Both the position numbers and the translations under genes were made by a program. This document shows, one piece after another, positions 1 to 5,201 of a DNA stretch of 6,248 bases (its first letter is position 1; every line of letters begins with the position of its first letter). The stretch is from CAYXLI01 sp964464925 (GTDB lineage: Bacteria; Acidobacteriota; Terriglobia; Bryobacterales; Bryobacteraceae): the NCBI GenBank assembly GCA_964464925.1, contig CAYXLI010000071.1, forward strand, positions 1 through 6,248, read 5' to 3'. The notes beneath the pieces are model-generated. The model ran no database searches. It saw only the letters and a list, made by a program, of their open reading frames with translations, and was not told the origin of the DNA.

Positions 1-1499
1 TTGCTCACTTTCCACAACAAGGCCGTTGCATGCGACCGTTCTCTCTCTATCGGCACGCCTGCATTTTGCAACTTCGGCAACAGCCATCCATCAGTCTCGT
101 TCCCGAGAACCAGGAAATGAGTGTGTTGCTCCAGAAATGCTTCGAGTGGCATTACGTTGATGGGAGCCCAACGGCTCAGCAGCATCAGGCTTCGATCATC
201 ATCGTCATGCCCGATATAACGCCGTGAGTGCTCCGGGCCGGCAACGTAGTAGACGCGTGACTGCAAATCTGGAGGCAGATAATAGGCAATTTGCAGATAC
301 GTGTGTGGGTTATTTACTGCAATCGCGCCGTCATAATGCGTGAGCGTGCGGGCCAGACCTTCCGGTATCGGTGAGTGTTCCTGTTGCAGCATTCTGCTTG
401 TTGTCCGTACCTGCCGGGCAACAAAAAAACCGGTCACCAGAATACACGAAATCAGGCCAAGCGCCGCGAAATTTCGGCGGCGCACCGGCGCAAGTGTCAG
501 GCTGAGGGCGAAACCGATTGTAGCTGGCAATGCGTAGCGAGGAGTGAAGATGCCGTTCGTGACCTTCGCAACCACTAAAGTGAAGACGGGCAGCAGCAGT
601 ATGGTGGCCACCGCCGCCGTTTCCCAAGGGCGAAGGGCGCCGATCCTGGCCGAGCCGGCGTTCTGTCTGTGAACCGCAATCGAGAGACCGTAGGCCGCGA
701 CAGAGAGAGCCAGGATCACAAATAGCAGTTCGAAGCGTGCGAAGGTCGGTCCGAGCAGCTCCGAATACGCGTTTCTGAGTGCTTGCTGATTAGCAACCGA
801 CCAGGGACCACCCGAATATGTCATCGCGACACGAATTAGCGGCCAGTGCACAAGCAATGCCGCCGGAGTGGCAAGGAGTGCGGCTGCAACCGGCCAGTCT
901 ATTTTCTTTCTGCTGTATCCACGCACCGCTTCACCCGCGGCGATTGACAGCGCAAAGAGTGCTCCGTAGTAGTGCAGCGATGCCGTGGCGGCCAAGGAGA
1001 TCGCCAGCGCCCAGATCGCCAAAGTGCGGCGGCGCCCGTCTACCGCCGACTGCCAGGCCAGCAGAGACACGCCGCAGCCCCCGAGGACCAAGCCGTACGG
1101 ACGAGCTTCGGTCGCATACTTGGCGGCCAGAAGACAGATTGGAAGCAACATAGCCGCTATTGCATGAAGGATGGAACACCTGCGCCTGACGAATAGGAAC
1201 AGGCAGATGCTCAGCATCCAGACGCCCACCATCTCCGGGAACCGGTAGACACCTGCATGAGATCCAAACAGTGCCGCGGCACAGCGCATAACTACGTTGA
1301 ACAAGGGAGGTGTAACATCGACGCCTTCCCCCAGCGCAGCCCATAAATGCGAGGTGGTTTCCAGCCGGGCCAGATGAGCGGTGAAGAGTTCGTCAAACCA
1401 GAGTGGGCGCAACAGCGCTGTACAGAGCGCGCCTGTAAAGTAGACAAGCGTCGCAACAGCCAGGAACACATTCCGGTGGGCTTCTAAACGCGCGGCCAT
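1..1499 (-). CDS. GT-C type membrane glycosyltransferase (GT39/ArnT-like), 3' end outside window
   Basis: Reading the minus strand from the ATG at 1499 gives 499 codons with no stop before the left edge, so the gene is partial at its C-terminus. The product is a polytopic inner-membrane protein: hydrophobic segments near residues 11-30, 92-104, 112-127, 160-190, 203-220, 258-276, 296-312, 323-337 and 346-360, then a mostly soluble tail from about 365. The first periplasmic loop carries WFDE (residues 34-37), where GT39/PMT/ArnT-type enzymes keep their acidic catalytic residue. TPPLF (63-67), EARPY (131-135) and FTPRYALP (318-325) fit the same group. Such enzymes transfer sugars from polyprenyl-phosphate donors to lipid or protein acceptors outside the membrane; donor and acceptor cannot be read here. 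The ATG at 1499 has AGGA about 14 nt upstream, rather far; an in-frame ATG at 1571 would add 24 arginine-rich residues and has no better ribosome site. The tail WKVS suggests the true end is close. Confidence 0.85.
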   Translation of the reverse strand, partial: MAARLEAHRNVFLAVATLVYFTGALCTALLRPLWFDELFTAHLARLETTSHLWAALGEGVDVTPPLFNVVMRCAAALFGSHAGVYRFPEMVGVWMLSICLFLFVRRRCSILHAIAAMLLPICLLAAKYATEARPYGLVLGGCGVSLLAWQSAVDGRRRTLAIWALAISLAATASLHYYGALFALSIAAGEAVRGYSRKKIDWPVAAALLATPAALLVHWPLIRVAMTYSGGPWSVANQQALRNAYSELLGPTFARFELLFVILALSVAAYGLSIAVHRQNAGSARIGALRPWETAAVATILLLPVFTLVVAKVTNGIFTPRYALPATIGFALSLTLAPVRRRNFAALGLISCILVTGFFVARQVRTTSRMLQQEHSPIPEGLARTLTHYDGAIAVNNPHTYLQIAYYLPPDLQSRVYYVAGPEHSRRYIGHDDDDRSLMLLSRWAPINVMPLEAFLEQHTHFLVLGNETDGWLLPKLQNAGVPIERERSHATALLWKVS

Positions 1500-1700
1500 A
1501 ATCGGCGCAATGATCCTCGGATCAAAACGTACCCGTCGCGTGGCCCTTGCTGGCCTTGCAATGATTGGCATCGCTGTTGCGACGCGTTATCAATCGCCGC
1601 GCCGATTCACCATTAAACGACAAAAGCGGCCAATCTCTACCCTTGTAACGGCTAGTTCGGGCGGCTTGCAGCGACGCTATACACCGAGTGCCAGACTAAC
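1500..1700. other. No convincing gene; sequence running into an assembly gap
   Basis: These 200 bases lie upstream of the glycosyltransferase and end at an N run. In the glycosyltransferase frame the minus strand has stops just upstream (for example TAG at 1677-1679). The other minus frames are short, and none gives a recognisable peptidase C-terminus. On the plus strand an ORF opens at 1510 with a basic then hydrophobic start (MILGSKRTRRVALAGLAMIG), superficially like a signal peptide, but it has no Shine-Dalgarno sequence, overlaps the glycosyltransferase leader and survives only through the Ns. I see no terminator. The stretch probably holds the glycosyltransferase promoter and perhaps the end of a gene now lost in the gap. 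Confidence 0.5.
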
Positions 1701-1800
1701 NNNNNNNNNNNNNNNNNNNNNNNNNNNNNNNNNNNNNNNNNNNNNNNNNNNNNNNNNNNNNNNNNNNNNNNNNNNNNNNNNNNNNNNNNNNNNNNNNNNN
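1701..1800. other. Assembly gap of exactly 100 N
   Basis: One hundred undetermined bases, the conventional placeholder for a scaffold gap of unknown size. It removes the C-terminal half of the M20 peptidase; going by family length, several hundred bases are probably missing. Any reading frame crossing it is meaningless. Confidence 0.97.
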
Positions 1801-2407
1801 GGCCGTTCTGCGCATGAACGAAGCCTCCTTCCGCCAACGCATATTCCGCCTCGATTTCAGGCCAGTGCTGGTTCACGAGAAACTCAATGCCCACCGTGCT
1901 GGTGCCCTCTTCGCCGGCTTCGGCGACATAAATCACGTCGCGATCCAGTGCCACCTTCAGCCGTTTTAGTTCGAGCAGCACCATCAGCCCGGCGGTCACC
2001 ATGTCTTTGTTGTCAGTCGTGCCCCGGCCCCAGATAAACCCATCCTTACGAACTGCTCCAAAGGGATCCACAGGCCATTTCTCACGCTGCACTCCAACCG
2101 TATCCGTATGGCCCAGAATGAGTAGCGGACGTTTCCGGCCATTCCCCTTCAACCGCGCGATCAGATTCGCCCTGCCCGGTTGGAGTTCGAAGGTTTTATA
2201 CGGAATTCCTTCCCGATCAAGAACGCCGCGAAGATATGCCACCACGGCCGATTCGTTCCCCGGCGGATTGGTGCTGTCGATGCGCACGACCGATTGGAAG
2301 TGGGCGAGCGATTCGTCTCTCACCTTTTGCCAATCGATAGCTGGTTCGGCCCCCAACGCGGCAAAAGAGGCTAGGATCGGAACCATCACAAAGCGGCCTA
2401 TGGACAT
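1801..2407 (-). CDS. Exported M20-family zinc metallopeptidase, C-terminal half lost in gap
   Basis: The visible 202 residues are the N-terminal catalytic half of an M20 (ArgE/DapE/CPG2-like) di-zinc hydrolase. The family removes amino acids or acyl groups from small peptides and amides. The active-site residues follow in order: GHTDTV (H100, D102), GRGTTDNKD (bridging D132), EAGEEG (general base E166, ligand E167) and ALAEGG (ligand E193). The spacing matches carboxypeptidase G2 and DapE. The last ligand, a C-terminal His, and the dimerisation lid fall in the gap. Residues 1-20 look like a short signal peptide (MSIGRF, hydrophobic VMVPILASFAALGA, then EPAID), so the enzyme is probably periplasmic or secreted; a lipobox is absent. 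The start at 2407 lacks a clear Shine-Dalgarno sequence; the in-frame ATG at residue 8 would still keep the hydrophobic segment. It is divergent from the FAH-type gene. Substrate cannot be assigned. The apparent continuation beyond the gap (1652-1700) is not credible as its C-terminus. Confidence 0.88.
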
Positions 2408-2413
2408 TTGGCC

Positions 2414-2425
2414 AATGTTAACATT
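2414..2425. promoter_or_regulatory. 12-bp perfect palindrome in divergent intergenic region (candidate operator)
   Basis: AATGTTAACATT is a perfect inverted repeat centred on GTTAAC, extended outward as CCAA on the left and TTTGG on the right with one base of asymmetry. It sits 7 bp upstream of the M20 peptidase start and about 40 bp upstream of the FAH-type start, so a dimeric regulator bound here could control both genes. No regulator gene is visible in the window. The role is inference; only the symmetry is directly seen. Confidence 0.4.
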
Positions 2426-2451
2426 TGGTCCGCTCCCGCAACCTGCGTTGA

Positions 2452-2457
2452 TATAGT
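2452..2457 (+). promoter_or_regulatory. Weak -10-like hexamer before the FAH-type gene
   Basis: TATAGT matches the sigma-70 -10 consensus at five of six positions and ends 9 nt before the preferred ATG at 2467. No good -35 lies at the normal spacing and there is no Shine-Dalgarno sequence. If it is real, the transcript would be nearly leaderless. Weak evidence. Confidence 0.2.
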
Positions 2458-2466
2458 GTGTGTCGA

Positions 2467-3324
2467 ATGCCCGTTCACAGTCTCGTTCAACTGCGGCACC
2501 CGCATGCCAAGCGCGCCGTGGCGAGCGTAGAAGACAACACGCTCATCCTTCTGGCCGGCACGGAGTCGGTATACGCGTTGGTCCAATCGGCACTCGAAAA
2601 CGGCATCGCTCTCTCTCAAGCTACGGAACAGCGGCTCTCCTCCGAAACACTCCGCTACGACGAGGTCTACGCAGGCGCATCAGATTGGAAGCTGCTTCCG
2701 CCCATCGATCATCCTGCCGAGCCCGGACGGCTTCTTTTGAGTGGAACAGGGCTGACGCACAAAGCCAGCGTGGATAACCGCAACGCCATGCACGACAGCA
2801 CGGCTCCTGTGACGGATAGCATGCGCATGTACCAGTGGGGTCTTGAAAGCGGGCATCCGGAAGCAGGAAAGATTGGCGTTTCTCCGGAATGGTTCTACAA
2901 AGGCACGGGCACAAGTCTGCGCGCGCACGGCGATCCGCTCGACGTTCCGGCGTTCGCGGAAGACGGTGGTGAGGAGCCGGAAGTGGCCGGCGTTTACATC
3001 ATCGACTCCAANNNNNNNNNNNNNNNNNNNNNNNNNNNNNNNNNNNNNNNNNNNNNNNNNNNNNNNNNNNNNNNNNNNNNNNNNNNNNNNNNNNNNNNNN
3101 NNNNNNNNNNNGAGCATCATCACTTCAAGTTCCTCCAGCACCGGCGTCCCGGCGACGTGCATGTCCACTTTTTCGGGGCGGACGCGTTCAGTTTCGGTGC
3201 CGGCATCCGGATTCGGGACGGAGATGAAATGGAAGTTGCCTTCACCGGCTTCGGCCGGCCTCTGCGCAACACAATATCCATCGAGAACGCCGAGCCGCTC
3301 CTGGTGACGGTAGAAACGCTGTAG
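2467..3324 (+). CDS. GguC/AraD1-type FAH-superfamily protein, interrupted by a 100-N gap
   Basis: The visible parts resemble the GguC (AraD1) branch of the fumarylacetoacetate hydrolase fold. These are cytoplasmic metal-dependent proteins often linked to sugar-acid catabolism (2-keto-3-deoxy acid handling), though their reaction is poorly established. Numbering from the GTG at 2458, diagnostic stretches are LLPPIDHP (79-86), LLSGTGLTH (93-101), SPEWFYKGTG (142-151) and DGGEEPEVAGVYII (169-182), the last carrying the acidic metal-binding residues. After the gap come EHHHFKF, RRPGDVHVHFFG and GFGRPLRNTI, typical of the C-terminal third. I prefer the ATG at 2467 because family members start a few residues before VQLRHP; the GTG at 2458 is an alternative, and neither has a Shine-Dalgarno sequence. 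Both sides of the gap happen to be in one frame across 100 N, but the family normally has roughly 90 residues here, so the true gap is likely nearer 280 bp. The gene converges on dnaB with 4 bp between stops and is divergent from the M20 gene. Confidence 0.85.
   Translation: MPVHSLVQLRHPHAKRAVASVEDNTLILLAGTESVYALVQSALENGIALSQATEQRLSSETLRYDEVYAGASDWKLLPPIDHPAEPGRLLLSGTGLTHKASVDNRNAMHDSTAPVTDSMRMYQWGLESGHPEAGKIGVSPEWFYKGTGTSLRAHGDPLDVPAFAEDGGEEPEVAGVYIIDSXXXXXXXXXXXXXXXXXXXXXXXXXXXXXXXXXXEHHHFKFLQHRRPGDVHVHFFGADAFSFGAGIRIRDGDEMEVAFTGFGRPLRNTISIENAEPLLVTVETL
3012..3111. other. Assembly gap of exactly 100 N inside the FAH-type gene
   Basis: A second 100-base N placeholder. It replaces the middle of the FAH-type gene, between the metal-binding segment and the EHHHFK segment. 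The real missing length should be 1 modulo 3 if the gene is intact, since the two flanks are in frame with 100 N. Confidence 0.97.
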
Positions 3325-3328
3325 GCTG

Positions 3329-4702
3329 CTACTCTCCGCCGCCGCCTGCGTCGAGATCGTTCATCAGATTCTCGAACTTGGTGAACTCTCGCAGGAACGC
3401 CAGATTCACATCTCCGATAGGACCGTTTCGCTGCTTCGCTAGGATCAGCTTTGCCAGGCCGCGCAAATCTTCCCGATCCGGCTTGTATACTTCCTCCCGG
3501 AATATGAACGCGACGAGATCCGCGTCCTGCTCGATGGATCCCGACTCGCGAAGATCACTCATCTGCGGGCGATGATCGCCGGGTCTTGTTTCCGGCGCGC
3601 GGCTCAACTGCGAAAGCACTAGGAACGGGATCCGCAACTCCTTCGCCAGCAGTTTCAGACCTCGCGAAATGGCACTCACTTCCTGCGTGCGGTTTTCGGA
3701 TCTTCCGCGGCTGCTCATTAGCTGCAGGTAGTCGATGACCACTAGCCCCAAGCCCGCCTGCGACTGCACGCGCCGCAACTTCGCGTGTATGTCCATGAGC
3801 GTCACGCCCGGCGTGTCATCTATATAGATCGGCGCTTCCACAAGCTGCAGAGCCACAGCCTGCAATCGCCGGCGCTCCTCCTGATTCAGATAACCCGCTC
3901 GGAACTTCTGCTGATCCACGCGCGCTCCGGCGCAAACCATACGGGTCAGCAGCGATTCCGCAGACATTTCAAGCGAAAACACCGCCACCGTGCGAGGGTC
4001 ATGCGGATTCGTAGCCACGTGCTGCGCGATGTTTAGTGCGAATGCGGTCTTTCCCATCGCAGGACGCGCAGCCAGAATGATCAACTCGCCTTCGTGCAGC
4101 CCGGCGGTCATTTCATCTAGCTTCAGGAATCCGGTGCTGATACCTTTAATGCGCTTGCTCGGATCCAGAAAGACGTTCAGTCCGCCTTCTACCTGCTCAA
4201 TCACCTGACGCGGTGTGAGCATCGTGTCCTTGGATTGCTGCTCGCCCAATTTCAGCAGAGTATCTTCGGCCGTGGCGAGAATCTGATCCGGTTCCTCATC
4301 TCCCATGAAGCACTGGTCGATAAGTTTCTGCGATGCAAAAATAATGCGCCGCAAAATCGACTTATCCTTGACGATCCGGATGTAGCTCTCGATATTGAAT
4401 ATCTGCGGTAATCCATCGTCGAGCGAAACCAGGTAGCTGAGCCCGTCCACTGATTCCAGTTGATTGTGCTTCATCAACTCATTTGCCACCGTCACGCGAT
4501 CAATACGCTCGCCGCGTGTGCTCAGGTCTGTCATTCGGGCGTAAATACGTCGGTGCTTTTCAAGGCTGAAGTCTTCGGGTTCCAGTGAACTCGCCACTTG
4601 GATGAAGTAGGTATCATCCATGAGGATCGCGCCGAGCACGAATCGCTCGGCATCGATGTTCGCGGGTAATCCTCGCTCAAGTGCTACATCAGGACTTGCC
4701 AT
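3329..4702 (-). CDS. dnaB: Replicative DNA helicase DnaB
   Basis: A complete 457-residue DnaB, the normal family length and without an intein. DnaB forms the hexameric ring that unwinds DNA 5' to 3' at the replication fork and recruits primase. The N-terminal all-helical domain begins with LPANIDAERFVLGAILMD (12-29) and runs to about residue 105. The linker follows, and the RecA-like C-terminal domain begins near KGISTGF (186-192). Walker A is AARPAMGKT (211-219). The conserved FSLEMS (242-247) carries the catalytic Glu245. Walker B is VVIDYLQLM (321-329, Asp324). The SQLSR (364-368) and DLRESGSIEQDAD (383-395) motifs, the latter containing the arginine-finger region, and the QRNGPIG and FLREFTKFENL end are all present. 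The start at 4702 fits the family N-terminus exactly, although no good Shine-Dalgarno sequence precedes it. The gene stands alone behind its own long leader with DnaA-box-like sites. It is not in the common rpsR-rplI-dnaB arrangement as far as visible. Confidence 0.97.
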   Translation of the reverse strand: MASPDVALERGLPANIDAERFVLGAILMDDTYFIQVASSLEPEDFSLEKHRRIYARMTDLSTRGERIDRVTVANELMKHNQLESVDGLSYLVSLDDGLPQIFNIESYIRIVKDKSILRRIIFASQKLIDQCFMGDEEPDQILATAEDTLLKLGEQQSKDTMLTPRQVIEQVEGGLNVFLDPSKRIKGISTGFLKLDEMTAGLHEGELIILAARPAMGKTAFALNIAQHVATNPHDPRTVAVFSLEMSAESLLTRMVCAGARVDQQKFRAGYLNQEERRRLQAVALQLVEAPIYIDDTPGVTLMDIHAKLRRVQSQAGLGLVVIDYLQLMSSRGRSENRTQEVSAISRGLKLLAKELRIPFLVLSQLSRAPETRPGDHRPQMSDLRESGSIEQDADLVAFIFREEVYKPDREDLRGLAKLILAKQRNGPIGDVNLAFLREFTKFENLMNDLDAGGGGE

Positions 4703-4763
4703 CAGGAATTTCTACGATACCGTCTCCGTCTGCTGCATCTCAAGCGAAACCTAAGTGTAGGCG

Positions 4764-4775
4764 AATGTTAACGTT
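4764..4775. promoter_or_regulatory. Near-palindrome GTTAAC element upstream of dnaB
   Basis: AATGTTAACGTT differs at a single base from the perfect palindrome AATGTTAACATT at 2414-2425. It lies 62-73 bp upstream of the dnaB start codon, a position where a regulator could act. Function is unknown; the similarity is directly visible. Confidence 0.3.
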
Positions 4776-4788
4776 ATGCTGTGAGGAT

Positions 4789-4895
4789 TTATTCACAGCG
4801 GGAATTTCCACCAGGCGGTCTGCAAACGTCCCATAATCTTTAACTTGCAGCAGCTTGTAGAAGGATTTCCAAGATTTTCCACAGAGATTTCCACA
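4789..4895 (+). promoter_or_regulatory. Cluster of DnaA-box-like sites upstream of dnaB
   Basis: The region upstream of dnaB contains TTATTCACA (4789-4797) and TTTTCCACA (4875-4883), both full matches to the relaxed DnaA consensus TTWTNCACA. ATTTCCACA (4887-4895) has one mismatch. Weaker relatives are ATTTCCACC (4804-4812) and ATTTCCAAG (4865-4873). The three right-hand units share the core TTCC at 4867, 4877 and 4889, steps of 10 and 12 bp, so they lie on about the same face of the helix, as cooperative DnaA binding would favour. All read in the same direction. Two interpretations are possible: DnaA-dependent control of dnaB, or part of a replication origin. dnaA, dnaN, rnpA and an obvious long AT-rich unwinding element are not visible, so regulation or titration is the more cautious reading. 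Confidence 0.45.
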
Positions 4896-4900
4896 TGTGA

Positions 4901-4912
4901 GGGGTTAACCCC
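4901..4912. repeat. 12-bp perfect palindrome GGGGTTAACCCC
   Basis: A perfect self-complementary 12-mer immediately downstream of the DnaA-box-like cluster, again centred on GTTAAC. It has no loop and no T-tract, so it is unlikely to be a terminator. It may be a protein-binding site associated with the dnaB upstream region. Confidence 0.35.
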
Positions 4913-4954
4913 AACTCAATGAAAAGACAATGGTTCCTAGCCTGACACAGTCGG

Positions 4955-4986
4955 AAACAAAAAGGCCGGCCTGATTGGAGGCCGGC
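4955..4986 (-). terminator. Rho-independent terminator closing the tolC/small-peptide unit
   Basis: On the minus strand GCCGGCCT, a six-base loop CCAATC and AGGCCGGC form a perfect 8-bp GC-rich stem, followed by C and then TTTTTGTTT. It lies about 30 nt downstream of the stop of the 27-codon peptide gene and reads in the same direction. The plus strand has no T-tract after the stem, so it works one way. It insulates dnaB from the upstream efflux transcript. Confidence 0.88.
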
Positions 4987-5015
4987 ATCGGGGAAAGAAA
5001 ATTGTAGGTATTAGG

Positions 5016-5099
5016 CTAGCAACCGGTATGATTGAGCACAAACCATAGAAAGATAAGCCCGCCCGGAATACCCAAGGCCCACGCCACCATGTATTTCAT
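5016..5099 (-). CDS. 27-residue single-pass membrane peptide, unidentified
   Basis: A very small ORF with strong translation signals. The minus strand reads GGAGGTGGAGGAG directly before the ATG at 5099, giving GGAGG at the ideal 8-nt spacing. The product starts MKYMVAWALGIPGG and ends LWFVLNHTGC. It is one hydrophobic helix (roughly residues 4-22) with a kink-prone GIPGG centre and a short polar tail ending in Cys, so an inner-membrane location is expected. The ORF is closed by TAG and followed about 30 nt later by an intrinsic terminator. It lies 102 nt after the TolC-type gene on the same strand, so co-transcription is likely. Alternative in-frame starts are 5090 (same ribosome site) and 5120, the latter adding seven acidic residues (MLQEVEE) but with a poor ribosome site. 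I do not recognise a named family and assign no function; a role beside envelope transport is only suggested by position. Confidence 0.7.
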   Translation of the reverse strand: MKYMVAWALGIPGGLIFLWFVLNHTGC

Positions 5100-5201
5100 C
5101 TCCTCCACCTCCTGCAGCATTGATTGCAATCTCGTTGCCACAGGCGAGGTTCCGTTATTTCATTCAGTTAGCGGCGTTGGTCTGCATTGGGAGGGAAAGT
5201 T

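Noticed and set aside
931..1344. 137-codon minus-strand ORF
   Set aside because: It is out of frame with the clear polytopic membrane protein on the same strand; its composition is Arg/Gly-rich and it has no recognisable domain.
1510..1700. Plus-strand ORF with a signal-peptide-like N-terminus running into the gap
   Set aside because: It has no ribosome site, starts 11 bp from the opposing glycosyltransferase start, has arginine-rich low-information sequence after the first 25 residues, and depends on Ns to stay open.
2398..2619. Minus-strand ORF across the divergent promoter and the start of the FAH-type gene
   Set aside because: It overlaps the conserved N-terminus of the FAH-type protein and has no family resemblance or ribosome site.
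3312..3345. Bidirectional terminator between the converging FAH-type gene and dnaB
   Set aside because: There are only 4 bp between the stops, with no stem followed by a T-tract on either strand.
4779..4798. Canonical CRP site
   Set aside because: The half-sites fit but the spacer is 8 rather than 6 bases, so it is not called as CRP.
4901..4912. GGGGTTAACCCC as a terminator hairpin
   Set aside because: The palindrome has no loop-forming spacer and no T-run follows on either strand.
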